A stretch of DNA of 64,000 nucleotides, taken from contig NZ_JAFLNM010000001.1 of assembly GCF_017313275.1 (NCBI RefSeq), positions 868,001 to 932,000 of the forward strand, given 5' to 3'. Both the position numbers and the translations under genes were made by a program. The notes under the pieces were generated by a model. It searched no databases and was not told the origin of the DNA. It was given only the letters and a program-made list of their open reading frames with translations. Below are positions 51,257 to 59,659 of the stretch, piece by piece (within the stretch, counting starts at the first letter, position 1; each line of letters begins with the position of its first letter). Origin of the DNA: Flagellimonas profundi. GTDB taxonomy: Bacteria; Bacteroidota; Bacteroidia; Flavobacteriales; Flavobacteriaceae.

Positions 51257-51800
51257 TCATTGGTTCAAACGCTCTACAATTAGCGAGGAAAAAAGATTTA
51301 CCCCTGTTTTTATACAACTTTCGTCCACGTTAAAATTTGGTGAGTGTGTTTGGGCAATAATCCCTTTTTCATAATTGGATCCTCCCATAAAAAAGTAGAC
51401 GCTGGGTACTTTTGGCTGAAAATAGGCAAAATCATCGCTACGTCCATCGGCCACTACACCATGCAAGCGTAGCACCCTGTCCTCCCCATATATGCTGGAT
51501 ATCTGTTTTAAACTCTCATTTACTAATCGCTCGTTGTTGCTTATCACTAAAACTAAGATATCCGCTAATTTTAAACCCTTCCTTTGTTTCCTTTATTGAA
51601 AAATTGTTTTTGTCCACGGTCGTATAATTCTTGTAGATGGATTTTGGCCCTGCAATGCCTATTTGTGGGTCACCCATATTTTGCATGTTCCAGAACTTGC
51701 TTTCGGGCGCAACATTTTCAAGGGATAAAATGGCCCGCTTTGCAAATTCAAACAAGGCATCACGGTTGGCTGTTTTCTCAAAAAGAAGATCCACTCTCAT
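51257..51800 (-). pseudogene. C-terminal part of an M20-family amidohydrolase, frameshifted
   Basis: Two overlapping minus frames belong to one former gene: the first (51800 to 51516) carries MRVDLLFEKTANRDALFEF to SGYLSFSDKQQRAISK; the second (entered near 51547) carries ERLVNESLKQISSIYGEDRV, GRSDDFAYFQPKVPSVYFFMGG and AQTHSPNFNVDESC, the C-terminal signature of M20 amidohydrolases (metal-binding His included). The frames are offset near 51516-51547. The N-terminal catalytic half, including the HxD zinc motif, is missing; a fragment of another gene lies in its place. Not functional as an enzyme. Confidence 0.8.
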
Positions 51801-51928
51801 ATAATCTGATTATAATCCGAATTTTTGAACCCTTCATAATACGTTTTTATTTGCTCCTCCTTTTCCAAATTTTCCTTTGAGCAACCAGAAATTAACCACA
51901 AAAGCGAGAGCAACAGGAGTTTTTTCAT
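51797..51928 (-). pseudogene. 5' fragment of a lipoprotein gene
   Basis: 43 residues: MKKLLLLSLLWLISGCSKEN with a perfect lipobox (LISGC), then EKEEQIKTYYEGFKNSDYNQ and a stop. It breaks off where a globular domain should begin, and its TGA overlaps the ATG opening the M20 remnant (ATATGAG). It looks like the surviving start of a gene cut by a deletion. A functional 43-residue lipopeptide is possible but unlikely. Confidence 0.65.
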
Positions 51929-51972
51929 GATAAAGCTCAATTTATAACTTACTGCTAAGTTTAATGAAGAGA

Positions 51973-52464
51973 TTAATTGTTTTGCAAGGTTTCAAAAGCT
52001 ATTTTCCATGAACCATCTTCTTGTTTTCTCCAGTTCACAATGTATGTCCCCACATTTTTTATGGTGTCCATGGAAGTTTTATCGATAAAAATTTCATTAA
52101 AGCTATTGTATGAAACGGCCATATCTTGAGAAACTATAACATTGGGTTTGCCTCTGGATACAAGTTGAACATCGTATTTCTTATAAATGCCTTCCCATTG
52201 GGCGATCAATGAGTCTTTGGTTACTTTTTTTACGGGACTGTCTGGGTATATGGCAATAAATTCGTCTTCATAAAAGTCTATCCACTCAAAACCGAATTTC
52301 TCATATTCCAGGTACAGACTGTCCACCTGCTGTTTTATGATTTCTTTTAATTCGGATTCTGATTTTTTTGGAGCAATAGCAGTTGATTTTGATTCGTTTT
52401 GGCACCCTACCATGATGATACTTGATATGATAACTGTTAGTGCATTTAGTTTGAGATTATTCAT
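51973..52464 (-). CDS. NTF2/SnoaL-like (DUF4440-type) lipoprotein
   Basis: 163 residues. Lipoprotein signal with lipobox MVGCQ, a Lys/Ser/Glu linker, then an NTF2-like cone: helices LKEIIKQQVDSLYLEYEKFG, the segment FYEDEFIAIYPDSPVKKVTKDSLIAQWEG, and strands ending VGTYIVNWRKQEDGSWKIAFE. Such proteins are common single-gene accessory functions with no known substrate. Base composition is AT-richer than the flanking housekeeping genes. Confidence 0.8.
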   Translation of the reverse strand: MNNLKLNALTVIISSIIMVGCQNESKSTAIAPKKSESELKEIIKQQVDSLYLEYEKFGFEWIDFYEDEFIAIYPDSPVKKVTKDSLIAQWEGIYKKYDVQLVSRGKPNVIVSQDMAVSYNSFNEIFIDKTSMDTIKNVGTYIVNWRKQEDGSWKIAFETLQNN

Positions 52465-52504
52465 AATTATAGGTTTTAGGCAATTATCTTGATAAAATAA
52501 TAAA

Positions 52505-52555
52505 GCGCAACGGTTAGTATGTATGCCGTTTTAATGGCTTATATATAGTGTTAGC
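52505..52555. repeat. Imperfect palindrome with attC-like outline
   Basis: The ends GCGCAAC and GTTAGC are roughly complementary, and inside them TAGTATGTATGCC and GGCTTATATATAG pair imperfectly around an eight-base loop. It separates two small genes of the same orientation. It resembles an integron cassette recombination site in outline, but the core is not a clean GTTRRRY. Confidence 0.3.
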
Positions 52556-52880
52556 TACTTTTCATTTTGTGTTTTAAACCAACTAGAACAGCAACGGAAA
52601 CTACCAGCATTGCAATTGATAATGATATTAGTGAAAATGTTACAATTCCTTCAATGACAGGAGTACCTTCTTGTCCATTGGCTGCAATACCCAGCATTTT
52701 CCCTGCATTGAAAATGGCAGCTATTAGAATTCCAAAACAATTTGCAAAAGTTCCATAAACAGCAGACCAAAAAGTAATCTTTAACCATTTGTTTGATAAA
52801 TCAACTTTATTCCATATTAATCCAAGGATGATCAGGAACATTCCGTTAAGTATTCCCTCAATGTGACTGGATACCCCCAT
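52551..52880 (-). CDS. Hydroxylaminobenzene mutase-like membrane protein, N-terminally truncated
   Basis: 109 residues, three helices. GVSSHIEGILNGMFLIILGLIWNK, with AVYGTFANCFGILIAA and LGIAANGQEGTP, fits the HabA-type mutase family (NPRMGLSAHLEGVMNG in relatives, from memory). Just upstream of the ATG the same frame reads F-A-N-P-R, which continues the family match, but a TAA stands before it, so the first helix of the family has been lost. It may be a pseudogene or may begin at the conserved Met. Part of the AT-rich islet. Confidence 0.65.
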   Translation of the reverse strand: MGVSSHIEGILNGMFLIILGLIWNKVDLSNKWLKITFWSAVYGTFANCFGILIAAIFNAGKMLGIAANGQEGTPVIEGIVTFSLISLSIAMLVVSVAVLVGLKHKMKSS

Positions 52881-52934
52881 TCTCGGATTAGCAAATTAAG
52901 GATTACTGCTATTTACATAGAAAGATACTTAATT

Positions 52935-52997
52935 GAACGCAAAAACGGTCCGAGTTTGCACCCGAACCGCTATTACTTTTTATATTGTTGTACGTTC
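52935..52997. repeat. Second imperfect palindrome in the islet
   Basis: Outer arms GAACG (52935-52939) and CGTTC (52993-52997); inner CGGTCCG (52946-52952) and CGAACCG (52963-52969) with one mismatch. Same layout as the element at 52505: nested imperfect stems between short same-strand genes. Confidence 0.3.
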
Positions 52998-53014
52998 GCT
53001 TTTTCTTTTCTCCT

Positions 53015-53512
53015 TTAGTTCGGTGAGTTAAGAGCCATTTTGTTTCCTTCAGAGTCAAGGAATATTGCAAAATAGCCACTTTCGTCAGCGTGAGCGGTTT
53101 TAGGCACTAATGTTTGTCCGCCACTTTTCTCTACTTTGTCAAGGACTATTTGCAAATTTTCTCCTGCGTTCAAGTACATTGTTACTCCGTCCGCTGATGG
53201 TTTGTATCCATCTGCCTGAATTATGACACCTGTTACCATTTGTCCTTCATAAGGAAATATTCCCATTTGCATTCCTTCAACATCCATTTTTTCAATTTTG
53301 ATGTCCAATAATGCCTGGTAAAAATTAATTGCTCGTGAAATATCCGTTGCTGGAATTTCAAACATTGAAATATAGCTTTGCATATCTTTTTCTTTTGAAT
53401 TTGATAAAGTATCTTCTGTTGTTGCTTTAGAGTTTGTCCTGTCCGAATTGGTGCATGAAACAAAACATATTGCAGAAACCAACGAAGCTAAAATTATTCC
53501 TTTGCCTGCCAT
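53015..53512 (-). CDS. VOC-family (glyoxalase-like) protein with a lipoprotein signal
   Basis: 165 residues. An ordinary cytoplasmic-type VOC domain begins at MQSYISMFEIPATDISRAIN (near residue 44) and shows YQALLDIKIEK, GVTMYLNAGENLQ and YFAIFLDSEGNKMAL, as in the DUF899/glyoxalase-like resistance proteins of Bacteroidota. In front is a signal with lipobox CFVSC and a Ser/Thr/Asn-rich linker. Export of a VOC domain is unusual. A cytoplasmic start at the internal Met (near 53383) would be an alternative. Confidence 0.8.
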   Translation of the reverse strand: MAGKGIILASLVSAICFVSCTNSDRTNSKATTEDTLSNSKEKDMQSYISMFEIPATDISRAINFYQALLDIKIEKMDVEGMQMGIFPYEGQMVTGVIIQADGYKPSADGVTMYLNAGENLQIVLDKVEKSGGQTLVPKTAHADESGYFAIFLDSEGNKMALNSPN

Positions 53513-53591
53513 TGATGTGTTAATTTTAATTCAATTGCAAAAATAAGGGTAGGTAAAAAGTCAAAATAGTAGAAATGCGACACCTCAAAAT

Positions 53592-54407
53592 TTATTTGTA
53601 GAAAAGTGCAGATAGAGTCATATTTTCATTGCCCAAAAACTCCTTTGGAGTCACTCCAACAAGCTCTTTAAAATCTTTTATGAAATGATTTTGGTCGAAA
53701 TATTCATTCTCGTAAGCAATGTCTGTCAACGTTTCTGATTTTTTATTGAGCAACAAATGTAAATTTGCTTGCAGTCGAATAGCTTTGCCCAATTGCTTAG
53801 GGCTTATGCCAATTTGTTTTTTAAAATGTCTTTCAAGTTGTTTTCTTTTTGAAATATCATCCTTCAAAATGACATTTATTGGAGTCGTTCCGTTTGTTTT
53901 GAGAAGAGTATCAACTGTTGATTTCACGATATTACTAATTGTGGTTCTTTCATTAAGTTTTTTTAGAAGAAAGGTTTCAATTATATCAATTCTCTTTTGG
54001 GTGTCAATAGCTTGAATCATTTGTCGCTCTAATTCATTGGCTTCTGCTTCCCCAAAAAGCTCCGCAATAGGAGTTTCCTTATCAACCAGGTTTTCAAGAG
54101 GTGATTTCACAAAATTTACAAACCCAACAGGGTAGAAACAGATGGCGAATGTGTCAACATTACCAACGGGTAAGATGTCATATGATTTTGTTCTCTGTCC
54201 CATTACCATTGCATTGGGATGAAGGATAAAGTCATTTTCTGAAGTATATCTTTTTATCTTGTCGCCAAAATTGAAAGTCATTTCAATACAGCCGTCAGGC
54301 ACAATTTTTTGCTTTTGATTTTTTGGGTCAAAAGGCACTTCCAAAGTCCAATAAAACTTAACTATGGATGCTAAGTCCTTATATGGTTTATATGTCTGAT
54401 ACTTCAT
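53592..54407 (-). CDS. AraC-family transcriptional regulator
   Basis: 271 residues. The N-terminal part (about 1-110: KYQTYKPYKDLASIVKFYW, PDGCIEMTFNFGD) is the DUF6597-type sensor found in Bacteroidota AraC proteins; the C-terminus has two helix-turn-helix motifs (KQIGISPKQLGKAIRLQANL and LTDIAYENEYFDQNHFIKDF ending GVTPKEF). It lies just upstream, in the same direction, of the VOC lipoprotein gene, so it may regulate it. GC content is visibly lower than in the flanking genes, suggesting acquisition. Confidence 0.88.
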   Translation of the reverse strand: MKYQTYKPYKDLASIVKFYWTLEVPFDPKNQKQKIVPDGCIEMTFNFGDKIKRYTSENDFILHPNAMVMGQRTKSYDILPVGNVDTFAICFYPVGFVNFVKSPLENLVDKETPIAELFGEAEANELERQMIQAIDTQKRIDIIETFLLKKLNERTTISNIVKSTVDTLLKTNGTTPINVILKDDISKRKQLERHFKKQIGISPKQLGKAIRLQANLHLLLNKKSETLTDIAYENEYFDQNHFIKDFKELVGVTPKEFLGNENMTLSALFYK

Positions 54408-54685
54408 CTATCCAAGATGTTTTCATAGCGTGGGGCATAACCGTCTCGGCTATGATTTCGTTGTGGTTTGGGGCTTGTGAGCGACGGCAAAGGCCAGTGC
54501 GATTTTCCAGAACCAATTTTACGGTTTTCATCACCACGAATTTAAGATGTAAAGGGGATGCTGCGCTATGGAAATATCGATGGAAATCGATAACAGCTGT
54601 CAAATTACAAAATCCAATTGGATTTTTTCTAAATGATGCTGCTCCCTGTCGCATTGACCAACGAAAGACGTGAAAAGAAGAGGGC
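54408..54685. other. Islet border, no gene recognised
   Basis: 278 bases without a credible gene; overlapping frames on both strands have no family resemblance. CATAACCG-TCT-CGGCTATG (54436-54454) is an imperfect hairpin similar in layout to those at 52.5 and 52.9 kb. The right part (about 54560-54680) holds nothing further I can identify. Confidence 0.4.
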
Positions 54686-55804
54686 TTATAGATCTCTTAC
54701 GTAGGTCCGCCTACGCTTGATCACCTTGGGGTCAAAATGCTTCCACATTTGCTGTATGGCCAAATTATCTTCCAGTTCGGGGGTACGAATACAATTCACC
54801 ACGCCCCGCTTTTTAAAGGTATCGTGGAACTCGTTGAAAATTATGGAGGTCACCCCTTTGTTCTGATATTTGGGGTGGATGCCGATCAAGTAGAAAATGG
54901 CATCTTTGCTGTGTTTTCGGGCACGGAGCAAGTGGAAAATACCAAAGGGGAACAGCTTACCGTTGGCCTTTTGCAAGGCTTCAGAGAAAGAGGGCATCAC
55001 AATGGCAAAAGCCACTAAATTATCATCTGAGTCCACCACGAACTTGATATACTCCGGGTTGATAAAGCTGATGTACTTTTTCTTGAAATATTCCTTTTGG
55101 ATATCGGTAATCTTTACAAAGGAGGACAGCTTGGCATAGGTATCGTTAAAAAGGTCGAACATCTTGTCCACCCAGGGCATAATTTCCGAACTTTTTTCAA
55201 AATTCATCTCCCGAAGTCCATAGCGCTTTTTGATCAATACATTGGCCTTGGCAAATAGTTTTGGGTCTGCATTGGAAGCCAAAAACTTGCTTTCGCGGTA
55301 TTCCTTTTCCTTGGTAAAGCCATGCTGCTCAAAATGCGATTGGTAATAGGGGTGGTTGTACCAGGTAACCATGGTCCCGATATGGTCGAAACCTTCGGTA
55401 AGTACGCCCACTTTGTCCAAATTCGAGAAGCCAACGGGGCCTTCCATATATTCCAAGTCATTGGATTTTCCTATTTCACGGACCTTGTCCAACAAGGCTT
55501 TGGAAACCTCCATGTCATCGATAAAATCGAACCAACCGAACCGCATTTTTTTGAGTCCTTGTTCCTTTACTTCCAGCCAATTGATGATAGCCGCTACGCG
55601 CCCCACGATTTTGTTGTCCCGGTAAGCCAAAAAGAATTGGGCCTCCGCCGTTTTAAAAACAGGATTTTTGTCCTTGTCAAAAGAAGCCATTTCATCTTTG
55701 ATGATGGGTGGCACCCAATATGGGGAATCCTTGTACAGGGAAAATGGAAATTTTACAAAACGCTTAAGGTCGGATTTGGACTGAACCTGTTTAACGGAAA
55801 CCAT
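54686..55804 (-). CDS. GNAT-like acyltransferase, function unknown
   Basis: 372 residues, cytoplasmic. The N-terminal half has SDLKRFVKFPFSLYKDSPYWVPP and FFLAYRDNKIVGRVAAIIN; the C-terminal half has KFVVDSDDNLVAFAIVMPSF and YLIGIHPKYQNKGVTSIIFNE, the acetyl-CoA-binding pattern of GNAT enzymes (GIHPKYQNKGV). The double-domain layout and length match a widespread Bacteroidota family sometimes mislabelled GTP cyclohydrolase. Substrate unknown. Confidence 0.85.
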   Translation of the reverse strand: MVSVKQVQSKSDLKRFVKFPFSLYKDSPYWVPPIIKDEMASFDKDKNPVFKTAEAQFFLAYRDNKIVGRVAAIINWLEVKEQGLKKMRFGWFDFIDDMEVSKALLDKVREIGKSNDLEYMEGPVGFSNLDKVGVLTEGFDHIGTMVTWYNHPYYQSHFEQHGFTKEKEYRESKFLASNADPKLFAKANVLIKKRYGLREMNFEKSSEIMPWVDKMFDLFNDTYAKLSSFVKITDIQKEYFKKKYISFINPEYIKFVVDSDDNLVAFAIVMPSFSEALQKANGKLFPFGIFHLLRARKHSKDAIFYLIGIHPKYQNKGVTSIIFNEFHDTFKKRGVVNCIRTPELEDNLAIQQMWKHFDPKVIKRRRTYVRDL

Positions 55805-55870
55805 ACTTGCAAATTAATCCCCAATATTATGAATATTACTTGCAGTAGAAAAATGAAGTTTGTGCAAAAC

Positions 55871-56842
55871 TTAAAAATCTATGCCCCCACCTTTGTTTTT
55901 TCTGCGATTTCTCGATTTTTTTCGGTTGCTGTTCTTTTTGATTTTTCCATTGACGCCCGATTGCTGCTCGTTAATGGGGATGAGCTCATCTTTATGGAAA
56001 TCCAAACGGTAAGAGAACCCAAGCACTACGAATAATCGGGAAGGGTCGTTCTTAAAGCCGGAACCCAAATGGAAATCTGCCTGAAAATTGGGGTTGATCA
56101 AGCGGGCCACACCGGTTCTTAAAATAATGTCGGAATAACGGTCCCCGGAAATTCCTTGGCCTTCAAAGAAAACGCTCCATCGGGGGTCGCGAAAAGCATG
56201 GGTTATGGACAGGGCGTAGCGCCATTCCGGAAAATCGGTGGTAATGCGATCATACGCAATGTTGGAAATCAACACAAACCTCGGGGAAAGCCTGCTCTGT
56301 GTTTGTATGCCCCCTCGGTAGGAAACTGTGGGCTCCCCGGGGTAAAATGGATTATCGCCGACTACAAAATTGGCACCACCGTACACTGATATGGCCGGAA
56401 TCAAATTCTTCCATTGGAACAGATTGTTGGCTCTCCAACTATATAAATTGGGTTTGTTGCGCTCAGGATCTTTGTAGGGATCAAAAACCAAATATTTTAA
56501 ACCTACCCGGTTGCGCGAAAAGTTGGTCAGTTTGCCTTCTATGCCAAAATCGGGATAGGTTATGTTTTGTGTAATAAAGGACCCTTCGGCAATTATTTCC
56601 AGCTCTTCAAAAAGCAATCCGTACCTAAAGGCATAATCGGCCCCAAAAATATTGGAGTCGGAATTTAGCTCGGCATTGTCCTGTTGTTCATACAGCATTC
56701 CAACTTCGGCCTGAATCACATTTTTACCAACGGAATAGGCACTGGCAGCCCTTCCAGGTCTATTGGAATTAATCACATCGGTATATTGCGCAAAAATGAA
56801 GGTTGGGAATAGAACGAAAAGGAAAAATGACTTTTTGATCAT
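55871..56842 (-). CDS. Outer-membrane beta-barrel protein (transporter-type) with basic tail
   Basis: 323 residues. Signal peptide (ends FIFAQ), then alternating strands typical of an outer-membrane barrel (NRPGRAASAYSVGKNVIQAEVG; WRYALSITHAF; RLFVVLGFSYRLDF). Barrels normally end at such an aromatic strand, but here about 40 further residues follow, ending in a Lys/Arg/Asn-rich segment (KIKKNSNRKKSRNRRKNKG). The ATG at 56842 is chosen, 56854 is possible. Cargo unknown. Confidence 0.75.
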   Translation of the reverse strand: MIKKSFFLFVLFPTFIFAQYTDVINSNRPGRAASAYSVGKNVIQAEVGMLYEQQDNAELNSDSNIFGADYAFRYGLLFEELEIIAEGSFITQNITYPDFGIEGKLTNFSRNRVGLKYLVFDPYKDPERNKPNLYSWRANNLFQWKNLIPAISVYGGANFVVGDNPFYPGEPTVSYRGGIQTQSRLSPRFVLISNIAYDRITTDFPEWRYALSITHAFRDPRWSVFFEGQGISGDRYSDIILRTGVARLINPNFQADFHLGSGFKNDPSRLFVVLGFSYRLDFHKDELIPINEQQSGVNGKIKKNSNRKKSRNRRKNKGGGIDF

Positions 56843-56941
56843 GGAAATGTCCATATAACTGGGTTTTTAATACTATTTTAAGATACGTTTGATGGGTTTA
56901 CGCTACTAACAGTGTAAATTTGATTCGATAACTAAGGTTAT

Positions 56942-57202
56942 ATGGTTTTACTGAAAACGATTTTAATTGTCATATTAGTATACTACGGGCTCAAATTCCT
57001 GATGAAATGGTTGGCCCCGAAGCTCTTGAATTACGCTGTAAAGAAGACGAACGAACGTTTTGAGCAGCAGTTTGGGAGCCATCAAGATTTTGGTAATGAA
57101 GCACCTGAGGAAGGGGAGACCACCATTTCCAAAAAAACGCCCCGCAAATCCAATCCCTCAAAAAAAGTTGGAGAATACATAGATTTTGAGGAAATTGATT
57201 AA
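56942..57202 (+). CDS. DUF4834 family small membrane protein
   Basis: 86 residues: one N-terminal transmembrane helix (LLKTILIVILVYYGLKFLM), then a polar cytoplasmic part ending GEYIDFEEID. This is the layout of DUF4834, regularly found before a YfhO gene in Flavobacteria, as here (24 bases). Function unknown. Confidence 0.88.
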   Translation: MVLLKTILIVILVYYGLKFLMKWLAPKLLNYAVKKTNERFEQQFGSHQDFGNEAPEEGETTISKKTPRKSNPSKKVGEYIDFEEID

Positions 57203-57226
57203 TATTTGCCGAATCAAAACCTATCC

Positions 57227-59659
57227 ATGAATCTTTCTCCAAAAGCCATTATCACCCATATTTGTGTTATTGCTTTATTCATTCTTGCCTCACTGGTCTA
57301 CTTTTATCCAGTTTTGCAGGGAAAAGCCATTTATCAGTCAGATATTGCCCAGTACAAGGGCATGGCACAAGAACGGGATGCCTACAAAGATGTAACGGGC
57401 GAAGAATCGTATTGGACCAACAGTGCCTTTGGCGGTATGCCCACCTATCAACTGGGAGCGAATTATCCACATAATTACGTAAAGGAATTGGACCGTTTGA
57501 TTCGGTTTTTACCACGCCCGGCAGATTATCTCTTTCTTTATTTCATTGGATTTTACATTCTGCTTTTATGTTTAAAAGTTGATTTTAGGTTGGCAGCCCT
57601 TGGAGCCATTGCTTTTGGATTTTCCACCTATATGATCATTATTCTGGGCGTGGGGCACAATGCCAAGGCACACGCTCTGGGGTACATCCCAATGGTTTTG
57701 GGTGGTATAGTCCTGGTTTTTCGGAAAAAATACATCCTCGGATTTATACTGACCGCATTGGCCATGGCGCTGGAGATTAACGCCAATCACTACCAAATGA
57801 CATATTATTTTATGCTTTTGGTGTTGGTAATGGGCTTAGTGTATTTGATCTATGCCATCAAAGAAAAGGAACTCAAACACTTTTTTGCTTCGGTAGGGCT
57901 ATTGGTTTTGGCCGTAGTGCTGTCCGTTTTCACGAATGCCACCAGCCTAATGGCCACCAAGGAGTATGCCGATTGGAGTACACGGGGAAAATCGGAACTA
58001 ACCGTTAATCCCGATGGAAGCGAAAAGGAGATTTCAACTGGGTTGGACAAAGAATACATTACCCAATACAGCTACGGAATTGCCGAATCCCTAAACTTGT
58101 TTGCACCCCGTTTGTTCGGAGGATCGGGAGGTGAGGATCTGGGCAAGGATTCCAAAGCCTACGAGTATTTGACCAATCAGGGATTATCACCGACCAAAGC
58201 ACTGGAACTTTCGAGCAGTTTGCCCTTATACTGGGGCGACCAGCCCATCGTTGCTGCACCGGCCTACGTGGGCGCCATTGTGTTTTTCCTGTTTATGCTG
58301 GGTGTGTTCCTGGTAGATGGCAAAAAGAAATGGTGGCTCTTATCGGGAGCAATTTTATCGCTATTGCTTTCTTGGGGGAGAAACTTTCCGTTACTCACCA
58401 ATTTTATGATAGATTACTTCCCGATGTACAATAAGTTCAGGGCCGTTTCTTCCATTCAAGTGGTGTTGGAACTGTGCTTGCCCGTGTTGGGGATTTTGGG
58501 CATTCGTGAATTGTTTAAATCATCCGTGGACCAGAAAGAAAAGCTGAGTGCTTTAAAACTGAGCTTTTTTGTTTCGGTAGGACTCGGTATCGTAATTTTC
58601 TTATTGAAAGGCTTCTTTGACTTTGAGGGAATGCGCGACGAAATGTACCGCGGCTATTTTGGTGACGAATTGATGGCCATGATCCAGCGAGATCGGGAGG
58701 CGGTGTATGTGAACGATACTTTCCGTTCCTTGATCTATGTGGCGTTGGCCGCTGCGGCCTTATGGTTCTTTATCAAAGATAAAATCAACAAAAACGTATT
58801 GGTGTTCGCCTTGGGAGCACTTATCCTGTTCGATTTGGTGGGAGTGGACCTCCGCTATGTAAACGAGGACGATTTTGTACGTCAGCGTCAGGTAAACCAA
58901 CCGTTCCAAGCCAGTCAGCTAGATCAAATCATTCAACAGGACGATTCCATTTATCGGGTTTTTAATCCAGAGGAGGGAATCAATGGGGCCCGCACTTCTT
59001 ATTTTCATAAATCGATTGGTGGATATCACGCTGCAAAGCCCAGGGCACTTCAAAATTTGTTCGAATACCATTTGTACCAGAACAATCTCCAGGTGTTGAA
59101 TATGTTGAACGTAAAATACATCGTTCAACAAGATGAGGAAGGGAACAGTTATCCCGCTGTAAACCCAGACGCCAATGGCAATGCTTGGTTCGTAGATCAA
59201 TTGATTCCGGTTTCATCTGCCAATGAGGAAATTTTGAAACTCAAGGATTTCAACTCCAAAACACAAGCGGTGGTAAACACCAAACAGTACCCAGAATTGA
59301 CCAAATTAAGGTATATGGTGGACTCGGTGGTACGTATTGATTTGGTGGAGTATCGACCAAATTATTTAAAATACACTTCCAACAACTCCAATGATGGTTT
59401 TGCGGTCTTCTCCGAAATGCATTATCCATCCGGTTGGAATGCCTTTATTGATGGTGAGCCTACGGCACATTACAAAGTGGATTATGCCCTTCGCGGTATG
59501 AAAGTTCCTGCCGGCCAGCACGAAATCGAGTTCAAATTTGAGCCGGAAGTGGTGGAAACGGGAAGCCAGATTACTTTGGCGTCCAATATTCTCTTGGGAG
59601 TGATCATTGTTGGGGGATTGGGCTTTACCTTGTTCCGTGGAAAAAAGGAAGAATCCTAA
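57227..59659 (+). CDS. YfhO-family membrane protein
   Basis: 810 residues with about a dozen transmembrane helices in the first two-thirds (AIITHICVIALFILASLVYF; YLFLYFIGFYILLLCLKVDF) and a large extracytoplasmic C-terminal domain (about 560-790; PSGWNAFIDGEPTAHYKVDY) before a last helix. The motif NSAFGGMPTYQLG after helix 1 is typical of YfhO/GT-C-type transferases, which are thought to glycosylate lipoteichoic acid or other polymers. It begins a three-gene envelope-polysaccharide operon. The ATG at 57227 is preferred over a TTG at 57206. Confidence 0.9.
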   Translation: MNLSPKAIITHICVIALFILASLVYFYPVLQGKAIYQSDIAQYKGMAQERDAYKDVTGEESYWTNSAFGGMPTYQLGANYPHNYVKELDRLIRFLPRPADYLFLYFIGFYILLLCLKVDFRLAALGAIAFGFSTYMIIILGVGHNAKAHALGYIPMVLGGIVLVFRKKYILGFILTALAMALEINANHYQMTYYFMLLVLVMGLVYLIYAIKEKELKHFFASVGLLVLAVVLSVFTNATSLMATKEYADWSTRGKSELTVNPDGSEKEISTGLDKEYITQYSYGIAESLNLFAPRLFGGSGGEDLGKDSKAYEYLTNQGLSPTKALELSSSLPLYWGDQPIVAAPAYVGAIVFFLFMLGVFLVDGKKKWWLLSGAILSLLLSWGRNFPLLTNFMIDYFPMYNKFRAVSSIQVVLELCLPVLGILGIRELFKSSVDQKEKLSALKLSFFVSVGLGIVIFLLKGFFDFEGMRDEMYRGYFGDELMAMIQRDREAVYVNDTFRSLIYVALAAAALWFFIKDKINKNVLVFALGALILFDLVGVDLRYVNEDDFVRQRQVNQPFQASQLDQIIQQDDSIYRVFNPEEGINGARTSYFHKSIGGYHAAKPRALQNLFEYHLYQNNLQVLNMLNVKYIVQQDEEGNSYPAVNPDANGNAWFVDQLIPVSSANEEILKLKDFNSKTQAVVNTKQYPELTKLRYMVDSVVRIDLVEYRPNYLKYTSNNSNDGFAVFSEMHYPSGWNAFIDGEPTAHYKVDYALRGMKVPAGQHEIEFKFEPEVVETGSQITLASNILLGVIIVGGLGFTLFRGKKEES

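Noticed and set aside
51257..51547. 96-residue M20 C-terminal frame as an independent gene
   Set aside because: It begins mid-domain, lacks the catalytic half and is offset from the preceding frame, so it is a remnant.
51973..54407. A complete integron
   Set aside because: No integrase gene in the window and the candidate recombination cores do not match the canonical sequence; kept only as a resemblance.
54368..54673. 101-residue plus-strand frame and an overlapping minus frame of 88 residues
   Set aside because: No family resemblance; composition and position fit the islet border rather than a gene.
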